The notes beneath the pieces were generated by a model. The model was not told the DNA's origin. It was given only the letters and a program-made list of their open reading frames with translations, and made no database searches. The position numbers and the translations under genes are program-made. 64,000 nt of DNA, taken from contig NZ_VFNI01000003.1 of assembly GCF_006715495.1 (NCBI RefSeq), positions 124,001 to 188,000 on the forward strand, written 5' to 3'. Shown here one piece after another: positions 16,418 to 23,873 of this stretch. The first letter of the stretch is position 1; each line of letters begins with the position of its first letter. The stretch comes from Herbaspirillum sp. SJZ106. GTDB lineage: Bacteria > Pseudomonadota > Gammaproteobacteria > Burkholderiales > Burkholderiaceae_D.

Positions 16418-16776
16418 ACCGGCACGGCAATCGCACGCCGTCCCAATGGCTGCTGCAGCGCCGCCAGGTGCGCGCCACGCGGGTGGCGCAGGTGTGCACG
16501 CTGGAGGTGAGCCACGGCCGCGTGTGGGTCACGCAGGAAGGCCGCGCCGACGATTTCTGGCTGGAGTCGGGCCACAGCATGGTGCTGTTGCCGGGCGCGC
16601 TGGTGGTGATCGAGGCCGACCATATGTCCAGCCTGCGCATCGAACCGGTGCTGATGCAAACCGCGCGGGCCTGGCTGCACCTGTGCTGTGCCGGCGCGCG
16701 CGGACTGGCGGCGGCCCTGGGCGGCAAGTTCCGGCATAACGCATCGACCTTGCTGGGCAACGGGGAGGGGCGCTGA
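16414..16776 (+). CDS. DUF2917 domain protein
   Basis: A 120-residue protein carrying the DUF2917 motif (LEVSHGRVWVTQEGRADDFW followed by LESGHSMVLLPGALVVIEAD), a small beta-barrel, cupin-like segment of unknown function seen mainly in betaproteobacteria. There is no signal peptide or membrane segment. It overlaps the dehydratase stop by ATGA and ends 1 bp before the LysE start, so it is translationally coupled to both neighbours and probably belongs functionally to this amino-acid operon. Confidence 0.85.
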   Translation: MNRHGNRTPSQWLLQRRQVRATRVAQVCTLEVSHGRVWVTQEGRADDFWLESGHSMVLLPGALVVIEADHMSSLRIEPVLMQTARAWLHLCCAGARGLAAALGGKFRHNASTLLGNGEGR

Positions 16777-16777
16777 C

Positions 16778-17374
16778 ATGGACATGTTCCTGCCGTTGAT
16801 GTCGTTCGCCTTCGTCTCGTCGATCACGCCGGGGCCCAACAACATCATGCTGACGTCGTCGGGCATCTGGTTCGGTTTCCAGCGTTCGGTGCCGCACATG
16901 CTGGGCATCACGTTCGGCTTCGGCGGACTGCTGGCCTTATGCGCATTCGGTATAGGCGCGCTGGTGATCGCCGTGCCGGGACTGACCTTCATCCTCAAGC
17001 TGCTGGGCTCGGCCTATCTGCTGTATCTCGCCTGGCAATTGCGCAACATGCGCGCGGCCGGCGGCGCGGGCACGGCGGTCCGGCCGATGTCGTTCTGGGG
17101 CGCGGCAGCGTTCCAGTTTGCCAATCCCAAGGCCTGGGTGATGGCCATTACCGGCGCATCGGCCTTCATGCCGATGCTGCATAACTATCCCGTGGGATTG
17201 GCGATCCTGCTTTACTGCCTGATTTTCTGCGCCATCAACCTGCCGTGCATTTCGGTATGGGCTGCTGCGGGCGCGGTGCTGCGGCGCTATCTCGACCAGC
17301 CGCTGTGGCGCACCGTGTTCGCGGCGACGATGGTGCTGCTGACGCTGTATTCGGCGCTGGCGATCTGGTTCTGA
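16778..17374 (+). CDS. LysE/RhtB-family amino-acid exporter
   Basis: A 198-residue, roughly six-helix inner-membrane exporter. The RhtB/LysE signature is at the N-terminus (SFAFVSSITPGPNNIMLTSS), followed by LGITFGFGGLLALCAFGIGA and LLGSAYLLYLAWQLRNMR. Such proteins export threonine, homoserine or other amino acids. Being coupled to a threonine-dehydratase-like gene suggests relief from excess threonine or serine, but specificity cannot be read. The chosen ATG has GGGGAGGGG upstream; the frame is open to 16688. Confidence 0.92.
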   Translation: MDMFLPLMSFAFVSSITPGPNNIMLTSSGIWFGFQRSVPHMLGITFGFGGLLALCAFGIGALVIAVPGLTFILKLLGSAYLLYLAWQLRNMRAAGGAGTAVRPMSFWGAAAFQFANPKAWVMAITGASAFMPMLHNYPVGLAILLYCLIFCAINLPCISVWAAAGAVLRRYLDQPLWRTVFAATMVLLTLYSALAIWF

Positions 17375-17407
17375 GCGGCAATCACCCATCGGAGAAGAGG
17401 CAAACAC

Positions 17408-18328
17408 ATGCAAGCGCAGAGCAACAGCGGCGGCGCGAAGCCGGCGGCGCCATCGGCAACGGGAAGCGAATCCAGGGGCATGTGGCTGGGGCTGGTCGGC
17501 GTGGCTATTTTCAGCCTGACGCTGCCGTTCACGCGCATCGCGGTGGCCGAACTCAACCCGGCCTTCATCGCTTTCGGGCGCGCGGTGGTGGCCGGCCTGT
17601 GCTCGCTGGCGCTGCTGGCCTGGATCAAGGCGCCGCGCCCGAATGCGCAGCAACTGCGGGGGCTGGTCATCACGGCGCTGGGCGTGGTGGTGGGCTTTCC
17701 CCTGTTTTCTTCGATAGCGATGCGCTATGTGCCGGCCTCGCATGGCGCCGTGGTGGTGGGGCTGCTGCCGCTGGCCACCGCCTTGTTCGGCGCGCTGCGT
17801 TTCGGCGAGCGTCCTTCGGCCGGGTTCTGGCTGGCGGCGCTGGCCGGCTCCGGCATCGTGATCGCCTTCGCGCTGCGCGCAGGCGGGGGCAGTTTCCACC
17901 TGGCCGATTTCGCCTTGTTCGCGGCGGTGGTGACGGCGGCCATGGGCTATGCCGAAGGCGGCCGCCTTTCCCAATCGATGGGAGGGCAGCAGGTGATTGC
18001 CTGGGCGCTGGTGATCTCGCTGCCGGTGATGACGCCGGTGTCGCTGTGGCTGGGCTGGCAATACGGCGTGGCGGCGTCGCCGGCGTCATGGGTCGCGTTC
18101 GCCTATGTCTCGCTGTTCTCGATGTTTATCGGATTTTTCTTCTGGTACAAGGGCCTGGCCCTGGGCGGCATCGCCCGTGTCGGGCAAGTGCAATTGTTGC
18201 AACCCGTCATGACCCTGCTGGGCGCCGCCGTCATTGCCGGCGAGACGCTGGATGCGAGCAATATGCTGTTCGCGCTGGCCGTGATCGCCGTGGTGGCCAT
18301 CGGGCGGCGCATGGCGGTAAGGCAATAG
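17408..18328 (+). CDS. EamA/DMT-superfamily transporter
   Basis: A 306-residue inner-membrane protein with about ten hydrophobic helices arranged as two EamA repeats (residues ~28-155 and ~165-300). Typical features are LPFTRIAVAELNPAFIAFGR, SHGAVVVGLLPLATALFGAL and, in the second repeat, RVGQVQLLQPVMTLLGAAVI. Members export amino acids or metabolites. It is 33 bp after lysE with GGAGAAGAGG upstream, so it is the last gene of the MocR-divergent operon. Substrate unknown. Confidence 0.9.
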   Translation: MQAQSNSGGAKPAAPSATGSESRGMWLGLVGVAIFSLTLPFTRIAVAELNPAFIAFGRAVVAGLCSLALLAWIKAPRPNAQQLRGLVITALGVVVGFPLFSSIAMRYVPASHGAVVVGLLPLATALFGALRFGERPSAGFWLAALAGSGIVIAFALRAGGGSFHLADFALFAAVVTAAMGYAEGGRLSQSMGGQQVIAWALVISLPVMTPVSLWLGWQYGVAASPASWVAFAYVSLFSMFIGFFFWYKGLALGGIARVGQVQLLQPVMTLLGAAVIAGETLDASNMLFALAVIAVVAIGRRMAVRQ

Positions 18329-18349
18329 CCTCGCCCTGGCCGAGCCGGG

Positions 18350-18390
18350 GCGTGCATTGCGGGGGCGTGCATTGCGGGGGCGTGCATTGC
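18350..18390. repeat. 15-bp tandem repeat
   Basis: Two full and one partial copies of GCGTGCATTGCGGGG, perfect in the visible units, between the EamA and RidA genes. Copy number could vary between strains. Confidence 0.9.
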
Positions 18391-18524
18391 GAGTCGCCGT
18401 GACGCGCAATTGTCGGGCTAAAACCCCGGATATTTGAGATAATCGTGGTCTTATTTTTTCTTAATACGCAGAGCACGTGCGGCCTACCGGCAGGCATGGT
18501 GCGATGCAAAACAAGGAGTGCCGC

Positions 18525-18983
18525 ATGTCCGTTTATGAAAAGCTGAAAGCACTGAACATCGAACTGCCTGCCGTGGCGACCCCGGCGGCGGCTTATGTGA
18601 TGTATGCGCAAACCGGCAACACCGTTTTCCTCTCGGGCCACCTGGCCAAGAAGGACGGTCGTGTGTGGGTCGGACAGCTGGGACGCGACATCGGCACCGA
18701 AGATGCGAAACAGGCGGCACGCGCAGTGGCGATCGATCTGATCGCCACCCTGCAGGCGGCTTGCGGCGGCGACCTCACCCGGGTCAAGCGCATTGTCAAA
18801 CTGATGAGCCTGGTCAACTCGACCGGCGAATTCATCGAACACCACCTGGTGACCAACGGCGCCTCCGAACTGATCGGTGAGGTCTTCGGCGAGGCGGGCA
18901 AGCATGCCCGTTCCGCCTTCGGCGTGGCGCAGCTGCCCATGGGCGCCTGCGTCGAGATCGAAATGATCGCCGAGATCGCCTGA
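18525..18983 (+). CDS. RidA-family (YjgF/YER057c/UK114) protein
   Basis: A 152-residue protein of the RidA superfamily, of the longer YjgH-like type. RidA hydrolyses reactive enamine/imine intermediates such as 2-aminoacrylate released by PLP dehydratases. Visible elements are GNTVFLSGHLAKKDGRVWVG, KRIVKLMSLVNSTGEF and ARSAFGVAQLPMGACVEIEM, in which an Arg, the family's usual substrate carboxylate ligand, precedes SAFGVAQLP. The start at 18525 (MSVYEKLKAL) is preceded by AAGGAGTGCC. Its location 2.1 kb from the threonine-dehydratase-like gene fits a housekeeping partner. Confidence 0.9.
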   Translation: MSVYEKLKALNIELPAVATPAAAYVMYAQTGNTVFLSGHLAKKDGRVWVGQLGRDIGTEDAKQAARAVAIDLIATLQAACGGDLTRVKRIVKLMSLVNSTGEFIEHHLVTNGASELIGEVFGEAGKHARSAFGVAQLPMGACVEIEMIAEIA

Positions 18984-19011
18984 TCCGGCGCAACGATCGT
19001 TCATGCAGCAA

Positions 19012-19123
19012 CCTGCTCCGGCATGAGAATCCGGACAGGTCGTTGACCCACCAGGTGGAACCCTGGACAGAACCAGCGACCGGGCCTGACATCGGCCCAT
19101 CATTTTTTGCCGCGGCCGGTCGC
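19012..19123 (+). ncRNA. Candidate structured leader RNA / riboswitch-like element
   Basis: The 163-bp gap between ridA and the aminotransferase is dense in pairing. Hairpin 1 (19012-19039) is CCTG-c-TCCGG / CCGGA-CAGG. Hairpin 2 (19038-19081) is GGTCGTTG / CAGCGACC with an inner CCAGG/CCTGG stem. A terminator hairpin follows (19082-19108). GCGACCGG (19076-19083), which includes the 3' strand of hairpin 2, can instead pair perfectly with CCGGTCGC (19116-19123) just ahead of the start codon. Mutually exclusive pairings of this kind are typical of attenuators and riboswitches. No known riboswitch class was recognised. Confidence 0.45.
19082..19108 (+). terminator. Rho-independent terminator in ridA-aminotransferase gap
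   Basis: GGGCC-tgacatc-(G)GCCC stem followed by ATCATTTTTT, ending 38 bp before the aminotransferase ATG. It could be the ridA terminator or an attenuator for the downstream gene. Confidence 0.7.
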
Positions 19124-19146
19124 CATCACATCACAGTAGAAACATC

Positions 19147-20343
19147 ATGAAACTCGAAAATCCCGCTCCGCTGCAATGGCAGTTTTCCGACCGCGCCACC
19201 AAGATGCAAAGCTCGGCCATCCGCGAAATCCTGAAGGTGACGATGCGTCCCGACATCACCTCCTTCGCCGGCGGCCTGCCGTCGCCGCTGACCTTCCCGG
19301 TGGAACAGATGAAGGCCGCGTTCGACCGCGTGCTGTCGCAGCAAGGCAAGGTTGCCCTGCAATACGGCCCCACCGACGGCTACCTGCCGCTGCGCGAATG
19401 GATCGCCGGTTCGCTCTCCACCGACGGCGCCCAGATCCTGCCGGAGCAGGTGCTGATGGTCTCCGGCTCGCAGCAAGGCCTGGACCTGCTGGGCAAGGTG
19501 CTGGTCGATGAAGGCAGCAAGGTGCTGGTCGAGACTCCCAGCTACCTGGGCGCGCTGCAAGCCTTCGCGCTGTACGGCGCCAAGTTCGAATCGGTCCCCA
19601 GCGATGAGAACGGCCTGAAGCCCGAGTCCATCGAAGCCATCGCCGACGGCGCCCGCATGCTGTATTCGCTGCCCAACTTCCAGAACCCCACCGGCCGCAC
19701 GCTGCCGACCGAACGCCGCATCAAGCTGGTCGAGACCTGTGCGCGCCTGGGCCTGCCGCTGATCGAGGACGATCCGTACGGCGCCCTGAGCTACCGCAAT
19801 CCGCCGCTGCCCAAGATGCTGTCGATGAACCCGTCGGGCGTGATCTACATGGGTTCCTTCTCCAAGGTGCTGACGCCCGGCATCCGCCTGGGCTACGTGG
19901 TCGCTCCGCGCCCGCTGATCCTGAAGATGGAACAGGCCAAGCAAGCCACCGACCTGCACACCGCGCAACTGACCCAGATGGTGGTGTACGAGGCGATCAA
20001 GGACGGCTTCCTGGACCAGCACGTGCCGACCATCCGCAAGCTCTACGGCGACCAGTGCCAGGCCATGCTGGACGCGCTGCAGCAGTACTTCCCGGCCGGC
20101 TGCTCGTGGAGCAAGCCGGAAGGCGGCATGTTCGTCTGGGTGACGCTGCCCAAGCACATCGACACCGGCGCGCTGTTGAACGAAGCCGTCGAGCAAGAGA
20201 AGGTCGCCTTCGTGCCGGGCGCGCCGTTCTTCGCCAACACCCCGGAGAAGAACACCATGCGCCTGTCCTTCGTCACCGTGCCGCCGGAACAGATCCGCGC
20301 CGGCGTGGAACGCCTGGGCAAGCTGATCGCCTCCAAGCTGTAA
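19147..20343 (+). CDS. PLP-dependent aminotransferase, LysN/2-aminoadipate type
   Basis: A 398-residue fold-type-I aminotransferase of the class resembling LysN and MocR catalytic domains. Elements: ITSFAGGLPSPLTFPVEQMK, LMVSGSQQGLDLLGKVLVDE, YSLPNFQNPTGRTLP, IEDDPYGAL and the PLP lysine in YMGSFSKVLTPGIRLGYV. It would transaminate 2-aminoadipate, aromatic or branched amino acids; the exact donor is not decided. It starts after the structured leader at 19012-19123, and a DHCW cupin begins 10 bp after its stop, so those two are co-transcribed. Confidence 0.92.
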   Translation: MKLENPAPLQWQFSDRATKMQSSAIREILKVTMRPDITSFAGGLPSPLTFPVEQMKAAFDRVLSQQGKVALQYGPTDGYLPLREWIAGSLSTDGAQILPEQVLMVSGSQQGLDLLGKVLVDEGSKVLVETPSYLGALQAFALYGAKFESVPSDENGLKPESIEAIADGARMLYSLPNFQNPTGRTLPTERRIKLVETCARLGLPLIEDDPYGALSYRNPPLPKMLSMNPSGVIYMGSFSKVLTPGIRLGYVVAPRPLILKMEQAKQATDLHTAQLTQMVVYEAIKDGFLDQHVPTIRKLYGDQCQAMLDALQQYFPAGCSWSKPEGGMFVWVTLPKHIDTGALLNEAVEQEKVAFVPGAPFFANTPEKNTMRLSFVTVPPEQIRAGVERLGKLIASKL

Positions 20344-20353
20344 GCGGCGGCCG

Positions 20354-20683
20354 ATGAAAATCGACAACCTGCCGTTCGGCACCACCGACTGGAGCAAGAT
20401 CGAGCCGACCGAGCATCCCGGCGTCACCGGCAAGGCCTTCTGGCGCACGTGCAAGTTCGGCGACGTCCGGGTACGCATGGTGGAGTACACGCCCGGCTAC
20501 CTGGCCGACCATTGGTGCGTGAAGGGCCACTTCCTGCTGTGCCTGGAAGGCGAACTGCACACCGAGCTTGAGGACGGCCGCACCTTCGTCCTCAAGCCGG
20601 GCATGAGCTACCAGGTGGCGGACAACGCCGAGCCGCATCGGTCGTCCACCGAGGTTGGCGCCAGGCTGTTTATCGTCGACTGA
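20354..20683 (+). CDS. DHCW-motif cupin protein
   Basis: A 109-residue single-domain cupin. The name-giving motif appears here as YLADHWCVKGHFLLCLEGEL (DHWC), with the second cupin motif GMSYQVADNAEPHRS near the C-terminus. These small cupins often accompany amino-acid metabolic genes; catalytic activity is unproven. It is 10 bp downstream of the aminotransferase and followed by repeat A, which may end the transcript. Confidence 0.85.
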   Translation: MKIDNLPFGTTDWSKIEPTEHPGVTGKAFWRTCKFGDVRVRMVEYTPGYLADHWCVKGHFLLCLEGELHTELEDGRTFVLKPGMSYQVADNAEPHRSSTEVGARLFIVD

Positions 20684-20736
20684 ATATCGTCGATCGGGTT
20701 TGTTGGCGGCATTCGAAAAACCGCATCGGACGAAAA

Positions 20737-20960
20737 ATGCCGTTCAGTTAAACGCTGAACGGCATTTTTGTTTGTGGAGGCTTGTGGAGGTTTGTGGAAT
20801 CCAGACCCCGTTCGCCCTGAGTAGCTGCGCAGCAGCGTATCGAAGGGCAGGCAAGACTGCTAACGCTGGCACGTTGGCTTCGATACGGCCCTGGCGGGCC
20901 TACTCAGCCCGAACGGACTCGGTGATGAGTGCTTCAGAATTAGCCTTAACTGAACGGCAT
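20737..20960. repeat. MITE-like repeat A, copy 2
   Basis: A 224-bp element with perfect 15-bp terminal inverted repeats ATGCCGTTCAGTTAA / TTAACTGAACGGCAT. Its body matches copy 1 at 9709-9903, including CGTTCGCCCTGAGTAGCTGC and GGCTTCGATACGGCCC, plus a ~20-bp insertion (TGGCGGGCCTACTCAG) and extra GTGGAGG units. It fills most of the 305-bp gap before the next gene; no ORF. Confidence 0.9.
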
Positions 20961-20988
20961 TAGCGTCCAACAACGCGGTGCTTTTTCG

Positions 20989-22131
20989 TCAAGGCTCCAG
21001 CTTCAGCGTTTCGCCATGCTTGAGCGTGATGAACTGGTCGGCCGGGAGATGCGCTTCCTTCAGCGCCTCGGCCAGTTTTTGCGGCGGCTCGTCCAGCGGC
21101 TCGTCGGCCAGTTCGAAGGTCCCCCAATGAATGCCGATGGAGCGCTTGGCGCGCACGTCCTCATGAATCAAGACCGCCTGGGCCGGATCGACGTGCTGGT
21201 TCTGCATGAACCAGCGCGGCGCATAGGCGCCGATGGGAATGAGCGCCAGGTCGAAGCCGCCGAAGCGTTCGCCGATGTCGCGGAAATCCCCGGAGTAGCC
21301 GGTGTCGCCGGCGAAGTACATCGAATACGGCTCGCTTGGTTCGGCCGCCGGCGCGTCGCTGGTCGCCGGCGCCTTCAGGTTCTGGAACACCCAGCCGCCC
21401 CATAGCGTTTCAGAGCGGTCGAACAGGCCGCGCGCCGACCAGTGCGCGGCCGGGACGAAATAGATGTCCAGGCTGCCCAGCGACAGCTTGTCCCACCAGT
21501 CCATCTCGCGCACATTGGTGATGCCGATGCCGTTCATCCAGTCGCGCACGCCCAGCGGCACCAGGAACAGCGGCGGGCCGCCCGGTTGCAGGTTCAATTG
21601 CTCGACGCTGGCGCGATCCAGATGGTCGTAGTGGTTGTGCGAGATCACCACCACGTCGATGTGCGGCAACTCGGCAATCTGCACCGGCAGCGGCGCCTTG
21701 CGTTTGGGGCCGATGAAAGAGAAGGGCGAGGCGCGTTCGGAAAACATCGGGTCGGTCAGCACGTTGCGCCCGCCAATCTGCAGCAGCGCCGTGGCGTGGC
21801 CGATCCAGGTCACGCTGGGCGCCTGGCGGTTGGCCTTGAGCCAGGCCAGGTCGGGCTTGGCCAGCGGGAACTGGTAATCGTTGGCCGGCGGCTTGGGCAA
21901 GCCTGCGGTGATGCGTTCCCACTGCCACTTCCAGAACGAGGGGCGCGGCGGTTGCGGATAGTTGTTGCGGAAACCGGTTTCGGTACGGTTCGATTTGCCG
22001 GGATCGTAATACTTGTTGGAGGAAGAGCAGCCGGCCAGTGCGGTGGCCAGCGCCAGGGCGGCAATGATGGCCAGTCGGAACCGATGTGCGGGCTTGGAAG
22101 AATGGTCGTGCTGCAGCGGAGTTTGCGGCAT
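20989..22131 (-). CDS. MBL-fold metallo-hydrolase lipoprotein (UlaG/NAPE-PLD-like)
   Basis: A 380-residue metallo-beta-lactamase-fold hydrolase. The metal motif is SHNHYDHLD, preceded by VTWIGHATALLQIGGRNVLT (typical of the RomA/UlaG/NAPE-PLD branch), with further His/Asp ligands in PAAHWSARGLFDR, YFAGDTGYSGDF and IGIHWGTFEL. The N-terminus is a signal peptide with a lipobox (ALAGCSSS), so it should be anchored in the cell envelope. Substrates of this branch are phosphodiesters, lipids or lactones; here unknown. It is a single gene between two repeat regions. Confidence 0.88.
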   Translation of the reverse strand: MPQTPLQHDHSSKPAHRFRLAIIAALALATALAGCSSSNKYYDPGKSNRTETGFRNNYPQPPRPSFWKWQWERITAGLPKPPANDYQFPLAKPDLAWLKANRQAPSVTWIGHATALLQIGGRNVLTDPMFSERASPFSFIGPKRKAPLPVQIAELPHIDVVVISHNHYDHLDRASVEQLNLQPGGPPLFLVPLGVRDWMNGIGITNVREMDWWDKLSLGSLDIYFVPAAHWSARGLFDRSETLWGGWVFQNLKAPATSDAPAAEPSEPYSMYFAGDTGYSGDFRDIGERFGGFDLALIPIGAYAPRWFMQNQHVDPAQAVLIHEDVRAKRSIGIHWGTFELADEPLDEPPQKLAEALKEAHLPADQFITLKHGETLKLEP

Positions 22132-22232
22132 GGAAAAGGCGCGGGCGGGATGGCGCGATCAATATCGATAGCAGATATCCTATCAGTTCAAGCTTATCCG
22201 GGCGCAGTGCAAAAAAGCCAGCGACCAGGGTA

Positions 22233-22247
22233 ATGCCGTTCAGTTAA
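22233..22247. repeat. Solo terminal repeat of repeat A
   Basis: An exact copy of the 15-bp left end ATGCCGTTCAGTTAA of repeat A. Instead of the element body it is followed 12 bp later by repeat B. Confidence 0.8.
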
Positions 22248-22259
22248 GCCGAAATTTCC

Positions 22260-22354
22260 CCGTCGCCCTGACGAAGGTCAGGGCCCGGCGTCGCTCAGCG
22301 ACCGTTGATACACAACGAAAGACACCGGATCCCGGCCTTCGCCGGGATGACGAT
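22260..22354. repeat. Dispersed repeat B, copy 1
   Basis: A ~95-bp sequence beginning CCGTCGCCCTGACGAAGG and ending CGGATCCCGGCCTTCGCCGGGATGACG-like. The right half is a strong hairpin, TCCCGGC-cttc-GCCGGGA. A second copy is at 48556-48653. The rest of the 22132-22438 gap holds nothing recognisable. Confidence 0.85.
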
Positions 22355-22438
22355 TTGCAGATGGAAGACTTGCCTGAACGTATTACGGCAACCGGAGCAT
22401 GATGCCTGTAGTGACCGGCTTGTATCATGGGCAGGCGC

Positions 22439-22822
22439 TTACATCACATACTGCGCCAGGCCGTGGCCGAAGGACCAGTTGCCCTTGTCGCCTTCGACCA
22501 GGCTGATCATCACGTCCTCCGGCCGCACGCCGGGATCTTTCCCCAGCCTTTCCACGATGCGCGCGAACAGCGTGTTCTTCTGCGCCTGCGTGCGGGTATT
22601 GCTGACGGTCAGCTGGATCAGCACGAAACCGTCCGAACGTTCTATGCCCATGTAATTGCGGCTGAATACCAGTTCTTCCGGATCATGCTCGGTCAGCACC
22701 ATGAAGCGGTCTTCTTCCGGCACGTTGAAGGTTTCGCGCAGCGCCTGGTAGATGTTGTCCAGGATGGCGGCGCGGTAGGCGCGCGGCTTGCCGCGCAGCA
22801 GGGATACTCGGACCAGGGGCAT
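22439..22822 (-). CDS. Tautomerase-family protein
   Basis: A 127-residue tautomerase-superfamily protein. After Met removal the catalytic N-terminal Pro is exposed (MPLVRVSLLRGK). Family elements include LDNIYQALRETFNVPEEDRF and FVLIQLTVSNTRTQAQK, giving the YusQ-like two-domain length rather than the ~62-residue 4-OT monomer. Arg residues typical of substrate binding are present (R5, R11). The start at 22822 has AAGGAGA upstream; the frame extends to 22870. It is divergent from a LysR regulator 190 bp away that probably controls it. Substrate unknown. Confidence 0.88.
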   Translation of the reverse strand: MPLVRVSLLRGKPRAYRAAILDNIYQALRETFNVPEEDRFMVLTEHDPEELVFSRNYMGIERSDGFVLIQLTVSNTRTQAQKNTLFARIVERLGKDPGVRPEDVMISLVEGDKGNWSFGHGLAQYVM

Positions 22823-22970
22823 GACGATCTCCTTTTCAGATTTACCGATTTTCAGATGACGGGATGGCAAGTGGGGGCCAGCGGCCGGCGGACATGGGCG
22901 CTGTCTACGGGCCGATGAAAAGCATGCTACGCTCCGTCAATCATTTGTAAAATAACTTATTAAGTATTTC

Positions 22971-22993
22971 AATGATTTTATTTTTAAATCATT
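22971..22993. promoter_or_regulatory. Candidate LysR operator
   Basis: A perfect 8-bp palindrome AATGATTT-N7-AAATCATT in the divergent tautomerase/LysR gap, 20 bp ahead of the LysR start. Part of it (AATCATTTG) recurs at 22939-22947. Confidence 0.5.
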
Positions 22994-23012
22994 GGAAGGC
23001 AGAAGGAACCCC

Positions 23013-23858
23013 ATGGAACGACCGCTCGACCTCGACGCCGTACAGGCCTTCGTCCTGGTGGCCGACCTGCAAAGCTTCACGCGCGCGGCGGAAGCGCTGG
23101 ACAGCACGCAGTCGGCCGTCAGCCTCAAACTCAAGAAATTGGAACAGCGGCTGGCGCGCCGCCTGATGGAGCGTACCCCGCGTCTGGTGCGGCTGTCGGC
23201 CGACGGCCAGGCGTTCCTGCCGGCCGCGCGCGAACTGCTGGCCGCGCATGAGCGCGCGCTGGGCAAGCTGGCGCAGGGCGCGGCGCGTTTTTCGGTGGGC
23301 ATCAGCGACCACGTGGCCGGCAGCGGCTTCGCCAAGGTGCTGGCCCAGGTCAACGGCTACGACCCGGGCGTGGTGATCGAGGCCCGGATCGCTTCCTCGC
23401 GCGAGCTCATGCAGCAATACGAGCGCGGCGAACTGGACGCGGCCATCGTGCGGCGCGAGCCGCAGGACGTCGGCGGAGAGCTGTTGATGGAAGAGCGCCT
23501 GGGCTGGTTCGCCGCCCCGCAAAGCAATTGCTGGTCGGGCGATGTCTTGCGGGTGGCCACGTTCTCGTCGTCATGCCGTATCCGCGAACTCTCGATTTCC
23601 CGGCTCGACGATGCCGGCATTCCGTGGGTGGAGGTGTTCGTGGGCGGCGGCATCCAGGCGGTGGGGGCTGCGGTCACAGCCGGGCTGGCGATGTCGGCGC
23701 TGCTGTACCGCACGGCGCCGGCCGGCGCCATCGACGTTGGCGCCCAGCTGGGCTTGCCGCTGCTGCCGCTGGCGCAGGTGATGCTGCATTCGCGGCTCAA
23801 GCAGGCGCGCACGCGCGAAGCGCTGCGCACCCTGGCGGCCGCGTTGAAAGCGGCCTGA
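23013..23858 (+). CDS. LysR-family transcriptional regulator
   Basis: A 281-residue LysR regulator. The N-terminal winged helix is LDAVQAFVLVADLQSFTRAA with SAVSLKLKKLEQRLARRLME, and the C-terminal periplasmic-binding-like effector domain covers residues ~90-275. The start MERPLDLDAVQ fits the domain boundary; an ATG lies 21 bp upstream. Divergent from the tautomerase gene across an AT-rich gap with an 8-bp palindrome, it likely regulates both itself and the tautomerase. Effector unknown. Confidence 0.92.
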   Translation: MERPLDLDAVQAFVLVADLQSFTRAAEALDSTQSAVSLKLKKLEQRLARRLMERTPRLVRLSADGQAFLPAARELLAAHERALGKLAQGAARFSVGISDHVAGSGFAKVLAQVNGYDPGVVIEARIASSRELMQQYERGELDAAIVRREPQDVGGELLMEERLGWFAAPQSNCWSGDVLRVATFSSSCRIRELSISRLDDAGIPWVEVFVGGGIQAVGAAVTAGLAMSALLYRTAPAGAIDVGAQLGLPLLPLAQVMLHSRLKQARTREALRTLAAALKAA

Positions 23859-23873
23859 TCCTTCCGAGCCGGT

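Noticed and set aside
18350-18390. Possible CRISPR-like array
   Set aside because: Units are directly contiguous without spacers and too few; no CRISPR array or cas gene was seen anywhere in the window.
19012-19108. Assignment to guanidine, TPP, SAM, lysine or glutamine riboswitches
   Set aside because: None of the conserved core sequences of those classes could be found, so it is left as an unclassified structured RNA.
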